This document shows positions 1-9,802 of a DNA stretch of 64,000 bases, one piece after another. The notes under the pieces were generated by a model. That model saw nothing but the letters and a program-made list of their open reading frames with translations. It had not been told where the DNA came from and did not search any database. The stretch's first letter is position 1; each line of letters starts with the position of its first letter. Origin of the DNA: Benincasa hispida (taxonomy: Eukaryota; Streptophyta; Magnoliopsida; Cucurbitales; Cucurbitaceae); assembly GCF_009727055.1 (NCBI RefSeq), contig NC_052355.1:7456283-7520282 (forward strand). Reading direction: 5' to 3'. The translations under genes were made by a program, and so were the position numbers.

Positions 1-267
1 AAACACTTCCTTGTCATCTCTTCTCTTCTTCTCACTTTCTGATGAAAGTGTTGAGAGTGGGGTAGTCTCCGTGCTCGGCCCCTCTCCGTTTTGGAGTGGT
101 TTGGCTACAAAAGGTTTTCGTTGAGGCTTTCTAGCAATTCTTGGGATAGGCTTCGCCTGGCCGACGAGGCGGCGGCTTTCTGCGAGGAATGCCGCCTCCC
201 TTGCGGTTACTTGGGCTGGGAAAGGTGATGAAGGTAGGGAAGATGAATGTGAAGATTTCTCGGCCAT
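1..267 (-). CDS. Unidentified ORF, N-terminal 89 codons, cut by the window edge
   Basis: An open frame runs from an ATG at 267-265 to base 1 without a stop and leaves the window. The peptide begins MAEKSSHSSSLPSSP and is rich in Ser, Pro, Lys and Arg, with no recognisable domain. The upstream leader (268-430) has a CCCTAAG-type plant 5' UTR composition and a TATTTAAAT box near 373-382. I do not recognise the family. Low-complexity, basic N-termini like this are common in plant transposon-encoded proteins, and the neighbourhood is all mobile DNA, so a retroelement gag or transposase-associated protein is likelier than a host gene. That assignment is inference. Confidence 0.4.
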   Translation of the reverse strand, partial: MAEKSSHSSSLPSSPFPAQVTAREAAFLAESRRLVGQAKPIPRIARKPQRKPFVAKPLQNGEGPSTETTPLSTLSSESEKKRRDDKEVF

Positions 268-1060
268 GGCTTTGGTGAGTGATAGAGTTAGAAAAATTCT
301 TTGGTTTTAGGAAGGAAGTTCAAAGGTTGGGTATGCAGAGGATTTTCTTAGGGTTTTCTTTTTCGCAAAAGATTTAAATAAGCTTCATCAGATGAAGGAG
401 GAAGGAATTTATAAGTTCGGCCTTGATGGGCCCAACCCAAATTCTACGTGGTAGGCTTCGAGATACTCAAAAAGCCTACTCGCCGTGCTCCTCGCATTTA
501 TGAATTAACAGAGAAGGATGTCCTTTCATCTACTAAGTCATCATTTCCTTGGAAGCCTAAACGATTAGACTACTCTCTCGCAAAAGGAATTTATCTTTTG
601 TATCTTATTCAGACGGGCGCAAGGTTAAAGATTAATGCAATGCATCCATTCCCGCTAAGGACGGGTGCAGAATACATACGCGCGCAGCACACCTCTTAGT
701 GCAATGCATTTGTGTAAGATGGACGCAAAGTGTATCTTATCAGCGCAAGATGCACCCGTCATCGAAATGCATACTGGATGTTTATTAAAGTTTATTATTA
801 TTATTTTATCAACACGCAAGTCGATAGGACTTTGCGATGTTCATTTTCTTTTAGGTCACTCATTCACGGAAATTTTAGAACAGTGCAAACTATAGTAGAA
901 AAGTAAGTGAATTGAACTAGGCATAAAATAATGCAATTGCATTGAATTGGAAGTAAATTCATAAAGTAGTAAAGGCTAGTTTTAGTGAGCAATAAATCAT
1001 GTAATGCATAAAATAGTAAAGGGAAGCTATAAAGAAATCAATTAAACATAGATTCTAAAG
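268..1060. other. Leader of the edge ORF and unassigned sequence
   Basis: The first 160 bases look like the 5' untranslated leader of the minus-strand ORF at 1-267. The remainder holds short ORFs in several frames with no recognisable protein similarity. I see no gene here. It may be diverged Athila-type internal sequence, since it adjoins the gag remnant at 1141 and shares its abundance of GCG and ATGCG words. Confidence 0.4.
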
Positions 1061-1140
1061 ATGCGGATTGAAAAACAAACTTCTCACGATTATCGCTATC
1101 CACACCCCTGCAGGCAGTCAAGCTTGCCTGCGCAATGTCA

Positions 1141-2547
1141 TCAAGGACATTGTTCCTTCCCATGAGATCCCGGGGCTTCTGAGTTATTGGGCAGCGTTCC
1201 TGGTGTTTTGTTGCGAAGCTCAGCTACAAATTGCCCAATTTGGATATCCAAGTTCCTTATGAAGATGCATGCGACTGCATGACTGCATCATTTTTCTCAA
1301 TATACTGTTTTAGCAAGGACTCCAATGATGATTAATTTACAGAGGTGTTCAATGAGGACGGTTGGTTATGCGGTTGCCGACTCTGGTTCTGATTTAGGTG
1401 AAAAGATGGAGGATTTCCTCGATTCCCCGAATTNNNNNNNNNNNNNNNNNNNNNNNNNNNNNNNNNNNNNNNNNNNNNNNNNNNNNNNNNNNNNNNNNNN
1501 NNNNNNNNNNNNNNNNNNNNNNNNNNNNNNNNNNNNNNNNNNNNNNNNNNNNNNNNNNNNNNNNNNNNNNNNNNNNNNNNNNNNNNNNNNNNNNNNNNNN
1601 NNNNNNNNNNNNNNNNNNNNNNNNNNNNNNNNNNNNNNNNNNNNNNNNNNNNNNNNNNNNNNNNNNNNNNNNNNNNNNNNNNNNNNNNNNNNNNNNNNNN
1701 NNNNNNNNNNNNNNNNNNNNNNNNNNNNNNNNNNNNNNNNNNNNNNNNNNNNNNNNNNNNNNNNNNNNNNNNNNNNNNNNNNNNNNNNNNNNNNNNNNNN
1801 NNNNNNNNNNNNNNNNNNNNNNNNNNNNNNNNNNNNNNNNNNNNNNNNNNNNNNNNNNNNNNNNNNNNNNNNNNNNNNNNNNNNNNNNNNNNNNNNNNNN
1901 NNNNNNNNNNNNNNNNNNNNNNNNNNNNNNNNNNNNNNNNNNNNNNNNNNNNNNNNNNNNNNNNNNNNNNNNNNNNNNNNNNNNNNNNNNNNNNNNNNNN
2001 NNNNNNNNNNNNNNNNNNNNNNNNNNNNNNNNNNNNNNNNNNNNNNNNNNNNNNNNNNNNNNNNNNNNNNNNNNNNNNNNNNNNNNNNNNNNNNNNNNNN
2101 NNNNNNNCATGTTTCACGAAATGCAATCAAGGATGACCTTGGCCTCCTTGCATTGACGGCTGGAGTGAAAAATTTCTTCATGAACCATTCCACCAACTGG
2201 TCCCATGACGTGATTTCATTTGGCTCTAATGGATGAGCCCATCTCTTTGCCTCATCCCTCAATATGTACGAGAAGAGGTAAAGTCTAATTCCTTCAGGGG
2301 TGACGCCAAGGATGGAGGAAGTGTTGCACATCTCCACAAAGCTAGTTAGATGGGTGTGTGGTCTTCGCCTTGCATACATCCAAACTGCTCCGCGTCTTAT
2401 ATCATCTGGAGTATGACCGACTTTATTTCAAAGTGTGCGTTCTCCTCAACCATTGGCCGTGAAATCCCGGGCAAGAAGTCGTAAAGAGTGGGTGCCACAT
2501 ATTTTCGCCCCTTAATTTCCTTTGGGCCCCTCATTGTTGTTTGCCAT
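1141..2547 (-). pseudogene. gag: Athila-like Ty3/gypsy gag, broken and gap-interrupted
   Basis: Read on the minus strand, a start at 2547 opens MANNNEGPKGN, then meets a stop. After a frame change come APTLYDFLPGI and FEIKSVILQMI, and then HLTSFVEMCNTSSILGVTPE with WAHPLEPNEITSWDQLVEWF. This is the retrotransposon gag (capsid) core, and it matches the gag at 46227-47088 in this window. After the 674-base gap the C-terminal end reappears at 1433-1332 as GNPPSFHLNQNQ and at 1262-1141 as IQIGQFVAELRNKTPGTLPN. The frame stops just before a degenerate copy of the TLRSGK motif that usually follows Athila gag. Several frameshifts and stops make it nonfunctional. Confidence 0.7.
1434..2107. other. 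Assembly gap (674 N)
   Basis: A run of N interrupts the gag remnant. The flanking gag segments are in the same order as in the second Athila element, so the gap probably hides the middle of gag. ORFs predicted across the Ns have no value. Confidence 0.99.
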
Positions 2548-2740
2548 GTTTACTCTTCTTCGCCTAATTCTGTTCTGGCGTGCCCTCGCGCGAAAAGTAT
2601 GCTTGAACTCTAGGTCAGCTTCGAATTCTGGATCAGTTCTATTACTTATAAACCATTAGCCTGCTCTTCGCGATAAACGGACAGTACAGTAGAGATCTGT
2701 CCTAAAAAAACACTACAAAAGTATTCAACACTAACCGTTA

Positions 2741-2762
2741 CCAATCCCCGGCAACAGCACCA
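2741..2762 (-). other. Primer-binding site of the minus-strand Athila-like element
   Basis: On the minus strand the sequence TGGTGCTGTTGCCGGGGATT follows the LTR end after a short spacer (AGTTTA). It is a degenerate form of TGGCGCCGTTGCCGGGGA, the Asp-tRNA-type PBS known from Athila/Tat gypsy elements. Its place between the LTR at 2769 and gag at 2547 fixes the element's orientation. Confidence 0.7.
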
Positions 2763-2768
2763 TAAACT

Positions 2769-4645
2769 TGTTGACTCGTGAATTTGATTATCTTTATTTA
2801 TTGATTATTATGCACTATGATGATAGATATTATGCTAGAAGCTCTTGTTGCCATAAACATGTAACGGTAAAAATGAATCTATCTTTTGCGCTGATGAATG
2901 AATGAATGATGCTCTATATGCGCTCAAGTGCTTTGCTATAAAGATAATTTATGTGATACTACAATCTAAGTGTAGGCGTTGATAGTGATATGCTCGTAGT
3001 ATGCAATGAAGTTGTGCATGTCACAAGTTTCCTTGCATTGAAACCAAGCATAATTCCAACGCATGTTTCTCAGAATGATTCGAGGTCTTACACGAGGATT
3101 GTTGTCACTAAATGCGATACTTATGTGATACATGCGACCGGTTATAATAATGAATAAAGAATTTTGGTTTGTACAGAAATGTAAATTGTGCTGAAAGTAA
3201 AAATGCGTTGATAAAGTAAATTCCTAAACTATTATGATACAGGGGTCGAGGACTGGCTATGATGTTGTACAAAAGAATCTATGAATGTGATGGCAAGTCT
3301 TATGAATGTGGCAGAAAGAGAATGAGTAAAAAGTAAAAACATCGCAAGTTCGTCAATCGCGTTAAGGACGCAACTAAGGTTCCACTTTCCCTTGGTGTAC
3401 ACCTTTCAGTGATCAGCCGCGTTCCTATACGTCTATGGTGAAACAGAGATGAACATGATGAATGCAAGGTTGTTTCCATCTCTGGAAATACTTCTCGCTT
3501 TAGTTAACACATTCTTCCAACCTTCTCTTGATAGGCGGAATAACATCTTCACTTCTGGTCTCACCGGTGAAGATGGCACCGAGCATGCTTTAGCTAAACT
3601 TAATTGATTCATTGACACAGATTAAATCACTCGCTTAATTCTCGCTTTTTACCCCGGGGATTAAGAACACATTTTGGAGATAATTGATGATAAATATGTG
3701 GAAAGATACAGAGATATGGTAATGATGACGATGATAACATTTAATTCTAAAATTAAGCGTTTGATACATATTTGTGAATGAGGGATTAAAGACAATGAAC
3801 ACAGAAGATGAATTAAAGAATAGAAACAAATACGGAAAGAGTGTCAACGTCTTGACACAGATCCTGATCGGAGAGTTGTGCTTGCCGGCATATGGATGTG
3901 GTGGAGAGGAAAGCTTCCCTCTCAGGTTTGCTTTCCTGGTAGAATTGACCTTTTGCACAGAGCTTCAACTTCAGGAATCGGAAGAATTCCTTGCTCGGAG
4001 ACACACTTTTCAACCTTGTCTCGCTGTTCTCCCGGATTTACTCTGTAAAGTCTCTGCAGACCAGCCTCTCTCCCAGTATATCTTTCAGCGAATTTGAGGA
4101 AGCTATTTATAGATAAAACCTTGGCTCTTTGAATTTGTGGTCCCCACTATATATTATGATAATTCCTGCCACGTCGTAATGGAAAATTTTTTTCTGCTCC
4201 ACGATCAATCCGTCAGAATTGCACAACAAAAAGTTATACACTTGTCAGAATCGTCCATGAATGCGTTGCCCTCCACATCTTTGATTGATCGCCGCATGCG
4301 GTGTTGTTTTTTATTACCGCATGCGTTTGAAATGCGTTGATCGCTAAAGTTCATGATCGATTGTCGCATGCACCGTCATTGCGTTGATCATCTCTTCATT
4401 CTTGATCGATGGGCGCATGCAATGTAGATGCGTTGTATATTTTGTCTTCGAGCCATTAACGCATGCAGTGACCTATTTACTGCAAAATAGAGACTGAAAC
4501 ATTCTATTTCGCTATCGCAATGGTGTTAGTGGATGCGTTTACGACATTTCATAATTTTCGTATTTCTTAACCAATTCTTATACTATCGACGCAACTTTTC
4601 TCTCTTTTTGCCGCAAAATAAAACAGCATAAATAACTTATATTGT
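2769..4645 (-). mobile_element. Athila-like 5' LTR, left arm of a large inverted repeat
   Basis: Read on the minus strand this is an LTR of about 1.88 kb ending ...GAGTCAACA at 2769, directly before the PBS. It is the reverse complement of 4796-6699 with scattered substitutions and small indels. ORFs in one arm (3433-3618, 3635-3958, 4137-4340) have mirror ORFs in the other (5844-6029, 5503-5715, 5147-5332). The first 25 or so bases of the LTR, where the other copy carries a perfect palindrome, are missing or scrambled at 4625-4645. No host gene is needed to explain the ORFs here. Confidence 0.75.
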
Positions 4646-4649
4646 TAAA

Positions 4650-4795
4650 GGATAGAAGAAAATTGTGTTGTTAAGTAATGTTGTAGAGGTGGAGCATTCG
4701 AAGCAGCCAATCGAAGCAAAGTTAGGATAGGAATTGAGCGAAATTTCCTTAGTTGAAGATATGCTTGAGGACAAGCATATATCTAAATTTGGGGA
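4650..4795 (+). mobile_element. Athila-like 3' internal tail with polypurine tract
   Basis: About 145 bases between the two inverted LTRs end in AAATTTGGGGA immediately before the plus-strand LTR start at 4796. This is the PPT position and matches the AAATTTGGGG tract typical of Athila elements. It shows that the right-hand LTR is the 3' LTR of a plus-strand copy whose internal region is otherwise gone. Confidence 0.65.
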
Positions 4796-6699
4796 TGTGA
4801 TAACTTGTAGAAATACAAGTTATTTATGTTGTTTTATTTAGATATTGTGGCAGAAAGAGAGAAAAGTTGCGTCGATAGTATAAGAATTGGCTAAGAAATA
4901 CGAAAATTATGAAATGTCATAAACGCATCCATTAACACCATTGTGATGGCGAAATGAATGTTTCAGTCTCTGTTTTACAAGAAATAGGTCATCGCATGCG
5001 TTAATGGCTCGAAGACAAAATGTACAACGCATCTACATCGCATGCTCCTATCGATCAAGAACGAAGAGATGATCAATGCAATGATGGCGCATGCGACAAT
5101 CGATCATGAGCTTTAGCGATCAACGCATTTCAAATGCATGCGGTAATCAAAAACAACACCGCATGCGGCAATCGATCAAAGATGGGGAGAGCAATTCATT
5201 CGCGGACGATTCTGACAAGTGTACAGTTTTTTGTTGTACAATTCTGACAGATTGATCATGGAGGAGAAAGGAATTTTCCATTACGCCATTGTAGGAATTA
5301 CCATAATTATACAGTGGGGACCACAAATTCAAAGAGCCAAGGTCTTGTCTATAAATTGCTTCCTCAAATTTGCTGAAAAAAATATGAGGAGAGAGGCTAG
5401 TCTGAAGCGACTTTACAGAGTAAATTCGAGAGAACTACGAGACAAGGCTAAAAAGTGAGTCTCCAAGCAAAGAATTCTTTCGATTCTCGAAGTTGAAGCT
5501 CTGTGCAAAAGGTCAATTCTACCAGGAAAGCAAGCCTGAGAGGGAAGCTTTCCTCTCCACCACATCCACACGCTGGTAAGCACAAGTCTCTAATCGGGAT
5601 CTGTGTCAAGACGTTGACACTCTTTCCGTATTTGTTTCTATTCTCTAATTCATCGCTTGTGTTCATCGTCTTTAATCCCTCATTCACAAATATGTGTCAA
5701 ATGCTTAATTTTTAGAATTAAATGTTATCATCGTCATGATTATCATCTCTCTGTCTTCTTCCATACATTTATCATCCATTTTCTCCAGGATGTGTTCTTA
5801 ATCCCCGAGGTAAAATGTGAGAATTAAGCGAGTGAGTTAATCTGTGTCAAAGAATCAATTAAGTTTAGCTAAAGCATGCTCCACGGCATCTTCACCTGTG
5901 AAAGTAGAAGTGAAGATGTTATTCCGCCTATCGAGAGAAGGTTGGAAGAATGCGTTAACTAAAGCGAGAAGTATTTCCAGAGATGGAAACGACCATGCGT
6001 TCATCCCGTTCATATCTGTTTCACCATAGACGTATGGGAACGCGACCGATCACTGAAAGGTGTACGCCAAGGGAAAGTGGAACCTTAGTTGCGTCCTTAA
6101 CGCGATTGACGAACTTACGATGTTTTTACTTTTTACTCATTCTCTTTCGGCCTCATTCATAAGACTTGACATCATATTCATAGATTCTTTTGTACAACTT
6201 CACAGCCAGTCCTCGACCCCTGTATCATAGTAGTTTAGGAATTTATTTTATCAACGCATTTTTACTTTCAGCGCAATTTATATTTCTGTTCAAACCAAAA
6301 TTCTTTATTCATTATTATAACCGGTCGCATATATCACATAAGTATCGCATTTAACGACAACAATCCCCGTGTTCGACCTTGGATTATTATGAGAAACTTG
6401 CATTGGAATTATACTTGGTTTCAGCGCAAGGAAACTTGTGATACGCACTACTTCATCGCATACTATGAGCATATCACTATCAACGCATACACTAAAACGT
6501 AGTATCGCATAAATTATCTTTATCGCATAGCACTTGAGCATATATAGAGCATCATTCATTCATTCATCAGCGCAATAGATAAAGATAGATTCATTTTTTA
6601 CCGTTACAAGTTTATGGCAACATGAGCTTGTAGCATAATATCTATCATCACAGTGCAAAATAATCAATAGATAAAGATAATCAAATTCATGAGTCAACA
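4796..6699 (+). mobile_element. Athila-like 3' LTR, right arm of the inverted repeat
   Basis: A 1904-bp LTR begins TGTGATAACTTG after the PPT and ends ...GAGTCAACA. Its first 28 bases hold a perfect 10-bp inverted repeat with a GAAA loop (4800-4823). The body is rich in GCATGCG and CGATC words. Its reverse complement is the LTR at 2769-4645. ORFs of 60-84 codons within it lack domain similarity and are read as noncoding LTR sequence. Confidence 0.75.
4800..4823. repeat. Perfect palindrome at the LTR tip
   Basis: ATAACTTGTA at 4800-4809 and TACAAGTTAT at 4814-4823 are exact reverse complements separated by GAAA. The palindrome lies 5 bases inside the LTR start. The inverted LTR copy is broken at this very position. 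Confidence 0.85.
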
Positions 6700-6925
6700 A
6701 AGTGCACATAGTCTCAACGATTCTCTATCCCAAAAATACCGAGGTTTCTACGTGGTAGTGTCCAATTGGTTAGGAAATTTGTTGTGTTTCTTTGGTTCCT
6801 CGTGAGTTCAAAAGGAATTTGAAGAATTCAAGATTTCGGGAGGAACATGAATGCTTTTTTTTTTTTGTCTTCAAGAATATGTGATCCTTGGATCTCTTCT
6901 TCCTCTTTAATTTCTATACAAAAGC
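6700..6925. other. Unassigned spacer
   Basis: AT-rich sequence between the Athila LTR and the Sirevirus-like fragment. It contains a T-run near 6855-6865 and no recognisable gene or repeat. Confidence 0.5.
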
Positions 6926-7129
6926 ATGCTCATTAGATTATGTATATATCGTTCATCCTTTATATTTTCAATATGTTATATAAAATTAGAATTAGGACCC
7001 AACTTCTGCAACGAGTATTCGGCTATATGTTCACGTAATAAATATCAACTAGTAGATATAATTACTAAAGCTTGGATGCAGTTTATTTTGAAGCCTTCAA
7101 GTTTGGGCCTTTGCAAAACTAATTTATAG
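6926..7129 (+). pseudogene. pol: Copia RNase H C-terminal tail
   Basis: The end of this frame reads SRNKYQLVDIITKA and, after a gap, LGLCKTNL before a stop. That is the pattern (…QLADIxTKAL…KLGLC…) ending the RNase H domain of Ty1/copia polyproteins. Everything upstream of the tail is absent, so only the last 60 or so residues remain. The order pol tail, env-like ORF, PPT, LTR that follows is the Sirevirus layout. Confidence 0.6.
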
Positions 7130-7373
7130 AAATTAATTAACAGGTGTTTTTTTTGTTTTTTTTGCAGGTATAGGCATTTACAGTAAGAAAGCCCATTAAT
7201 TGTATTCTGTTGACGATTCACTCTCAGCTTAACGTTGTGATTAGTTGAATTTGAATTTAAGTAGGTGGCAGTAATTAATTGAGGCAGTAATCCCTTCCAA
7301 CGTGGGTGATCATATTCTTTCCCACATTGCTCTAACTGCCTGATTGCTCTATTTTGTGTGTTGTTCTTGCATA
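7130..7373 (+). other. Intergenic leader between pol tail and env-like ORF, possible splice acceptor
   Basis: A long pyrimidine tract ends in TTTTTTTTGCAG near 7155-7168, a good plant 3' splice-site match. Env-like ORFs of Sireviruses have been proposed to be expressed from spliced or internal messages, so this could be the acceptor for the ORF at 7374. The function is inferred. Confidence 0.3.
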
Positions 7374-7901
7374 ATGGTGAATACTAGGAAGAAGACTTAT
7401 GTTTTTTAGAAAAAAATGGTTTGTTTCAAAGAGAAAGCTAATCAAAAGAAGATTGTTGACGTTGATGTCCCTACAACTACTAACAATGCGTATGACATTC
7501 AAATGCGAGGGTTACATTCTCTCTCAAACAATAATCTTGTTGCTTCTCATTTCTTCAAGTGGAAGAGATCGTTTGTTGGTTCTTCGGCCTCTGCTAAGAG
7601 GAAGATTGATCTGTTGTCCACAACCGACTTGACTATAAACAATAATCTTGCTGCTTCTCATTTCTTCAAGTGGAAGAGATCGTTTGTTGGTTCTTCGGCC
7701 TCTGCTAAGAGGAAGATTGATCTGTTGTCCACAACCGACTTGACTATAAACAATAATCTTGCTGCTTCTCATTTCTTCAAGTGGAAGAGATCGTTTGTTG
7801 GTTCTTCGGCCTCTGCTAAGAGGAAGATTGATCTGTTGTCCACAACCGACTTGACTATGACTGATCTTGTCAGATCAGGTAAAATAATTTTCTTAGTTTA
7901 A
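7374..7901 (+). pseudogene. Sirevirus env-like ORF with stop and internal triplication
   Basis: ATG at 7374 opens MVNTRKKTYV, which resembles N-termini I recall being annotated as envelope-like proteins in cucurbit copia elements. An in-frame TAG follows after 11 codons, and the frame then runs on from 7416 to 7901 (161 codons). Most of this is a 37-residue unit repeated three times (ASHFFKWKRSFVGSSASAKR and neighbours). The paralogues at 14000 and 22879 have a single unit. The sequence ends at a possible splice donor (GATCAG/GTAAAAT). No signal peptide or transmembrane helix is visible. The stop and the triplication make a functional product unlikely. Confidence 0.5.
7526..7858 (+). repeat. 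Three tandem copies of a 111-bp unit
   Basis: Units start at 7526, 7637 and 7748, exactly 111 bp (37 codons) apart, so the reading frame is kept. Copies are almost identical: for example, GTTGCT in copy 1 is GCTGCT in copies 2 and 3. The other duplicated segments have only one copy, so this expansion is recent and local, or is an assembly slip. Confidence 0.9.
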
Positions 7902-7978
7902 CGATTCTTTTTTTTCCCTTGTTGATTGATGATATGGGTTGGAAGTGTTTAATAGGTCTTGTCTTAAAATGTATCTTA

Positions 7979-8976
7979 GCCAAAGAGGAAATTCGTTAGA
8001 ATTAATGATATTGGCTAAATATATTTATTCTAGATTTTTGGCATTATTTTCTTTGACTTTTTGGATTTGTTTCTGTTCTTATCTCTTATGGATCTTATCT
8101 CAGAGGTTGCTCTTTCAATTGCCAATTCTATAAAATATTTCTTTCTTTATTTATCGTATTGTATAGAATATTTATTTGGAATATTTTCCATTCAGGTTTG
8201 TTGTGTGGGATTATTTTCCATCATTTTGTATGTGGTTATTTTCCATCATTCCACTGTGCTATTTAAGCTCAAGAAGTTCTCATACTAGGTTGCCGCATCA
8301 ATTGTTTTGTGAGACTATATCAGAGCTTTACACAATTCTTGAGACTATATGAGAGGATTACAAAATTCTTACAACATTACATTGTTTTCAAGTAGAAGGT
8401 TTTTGAGCTTTTCAAGCTATTTGTGGCAACGTGTTCTTCACTTGTTCTTGCTTCAATTCATGAAGGTTTATTGGTTTTAGGGGGAGTCTAAGACTTTGTT
8501 CATCATGAAGGATTTCTCTAGCCTTAGGGGGAGCCTAAGGTGTTATTCATAGAGAAGGGAGTTCTCGAGACTTAGAAGAGCCTAAGTTCTCATGTGAAGG
8601 AAGTTCACAAGTTGGAGGAAAGATATCTTCACGTGAGAGGGAATATCAAACACTTAGGGAGCCTAAGGGTTTCAAGACTAATATTCATATACGTAGAGGG
8701 ATTCTAAATTCGAGAGAAAGAGTCTCACATCTAGGGGGAGCTTAGATGATCACCTAAGTCGAGTTGTACGGATGTCCCTATAATTGTTGTTATTTATAGA
8801 TAGCAATGTTGTAATTGCTTGACTTTTAGATATTAGTGGGATATCTTTCTTGGGTACACTACCCAGACGTAGGTGGTTTATCATCGAACTGAGTTATCAA
8901 TCTTGATGTGTTTATTTTTTTCAGTCGCTTTTGTTTTACTGTTGTTTCTAAAATTGTCCCGACGTTGTGTGAGACA
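7979..8976 (+). mobile_element. Sirevirus-like PPT and 3' LTR
   Basis: A purine-rich stretch AGCCAAAGAGGAAATT at 7979-7993 immediately precedes CGTTAGAATTAATG. The paralogues at 14358 and 23237 begin TGTTA, so the LTR start here has mutated from TG to CG. The LTR holds short hydrophobic ORFs (7939-8288) of no evident meaning, the hairpin array at 8473-8748, and a CCCAGACGTAGG...ATCGAACTG...TTAT block typical of copia LTRs. The right edge is uncertain; I place it at GAGACA (8976) because all paralogues continue alike beyond it. Confidence 0.5.
8473..8748 (+). repeat. Array of short hairpins with GGGAG-type loops
   Basis: At least seven small inverted repeats lie within about 275 bases. Clear ones are CCTTAGG/CCTAAGG with loop GGGAG (8522-8540), GAGAA/TTCTC with loop GGGAG (8552-8566), ACTTAG/CTAAGT with loop AAGAGC (8570-8587), TGTGAA/TTCACA with loop GGAAG (8593-8609) and CTTAGG/CCTAAG with loop GAG (8653-8667). 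TTTTAG/CTAAGAC-like (8475-8494) and CATCTA/TAGATG (8728-8748) are weaker or have larger loops. The stems differ while the purine loop recurs. The same array occurs at 14791-15066 and 23671-23945. Confidence 0.75.
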
Positions 8977-9802
8977 AGCGTATTGAGTGAAAGTGACAAG
9001 TTCTTAAAATATGGAATTACAAATACTTTTTTTTCCAATTTATAAATCTTTGGACATAGTCTATTCAATGCTACAAGCTAAGATGATATACTCAAACCTA
9101 ACTACATAAATGTGAAACAATTGTATTTGTTTTAGTCGTTAGTTTTTTTTATCAAAGTTATGGACTTCTATGCTTAAAAAGTGAATGAGATATAGTTCTA
9201 ATTACTTTGATTTGAATTATGCTTGAAATTAAAGGTGTCTTTCACAGCCATTTGTATAACATAAGTTTGTAAATAAGAAATGTAATGAAAACAAAGTAAA
9301 TATGTATTAAATGCCTGCACTCTATGATTTCAGAAGGTACTATTTTTTTCTTTTTCTTTTTCTTTTTTTCTTTTTGGGGTGGGGGGAGATAATTTACATA
9401 TGGTTTGTTCATAGAATATATTGTGATGTTTTAAGGGTGGCATTAAAAAATTATTACACTAAAAATGATTATTTTCTATTATTATTCACAGGTAAGACAT
9501 TCATGTATTTTGTGATAGGATGCACGTGTATAGATGAAGTAAAATAATGTTGGAAGTTAACCAAGTTAACTATCCTAATATTTATAATTAAAGTTAATTG
9601 AATAGACTAAACTCAAGAGAAATAAGAAACAGATCAGAGAGAAAATTATAACGATACAAACATATTATAAAATAGGTATCTATCTTAATCTTAGTTTGGT
9701 TATGCCATTTTCATATATATATATATAAAAAAAAACAAAAAATGCCCATTAATTATTGAAATAGAGGGCATACTGTTGTGAAGTAGATATAGCCTTCCTT
9801 AA
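8977..9802. other. Duplicated AT-rich spacer between Sirevirus LTR and cystatin-like gene 1
   Basis: This stretch recurs, with indels, before each cystatin-like gene whose segment kept the Sirevirus tail (15293-15902 and 24177-24971). It contains a pyrimidine run (CTTTTT repeats, 9343-9376) and a short (TA)n run at 9713-9727. I see no coding sequence. Confidence 0.5.
9742..9771 (-). other. Conserved short stem just downstream of cystatin-like gene 1
   Basis: ATGCCC (9742-9747) and GGGCAT (9766-9771) can pair across an 18-base A/T-rich loop. The same pair is found downstream of gene 3 and gene 4 and as ATGCCC/GGGTAT (G-U pair) after gene 2. It lies about 30-60 bases after the stop codon and so probably falls in the 3' UTR. 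Any role in 3' end formation is inference. Confidence 0.35.

Noticed and set aside
1109..1130. CCTGCAGGC…AAGCTTGCC resembles a cloning polylinker (PstI/HindIII sites)
   Set aside because: It continues the degenerate TLRSGK end of Athila gag on the minus strand, and flanking sequence is plant retroelement, so vector contamination is not needed.
448..1262. Three short plus-strand ORFs (83, 76 and 64 codons)
   Set aside because: No domain or motif. The last one is antisense to recognisable gag C-terminal sequence.
1325..2379. Long ORFs across the N run
   Set aside because: They exist only because N is translated as X; only the ends outside the gap carry information.
3433..6559. Paired ORFs on both strands (for example 3635-3958 and 5503-5715) that look like a duplicated gene family
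   Set aside because: They are mirror images in the two arms of an inverted LTR pair, with no conserved domain or coding constraint.
7939..8288. Hydrophobic ORFs that could suggest small membrane proteins
   Set aside because: They lie across the PPT and the U3 of the Sirevirus-like LTR and are not kept open in the two paralogous copies.
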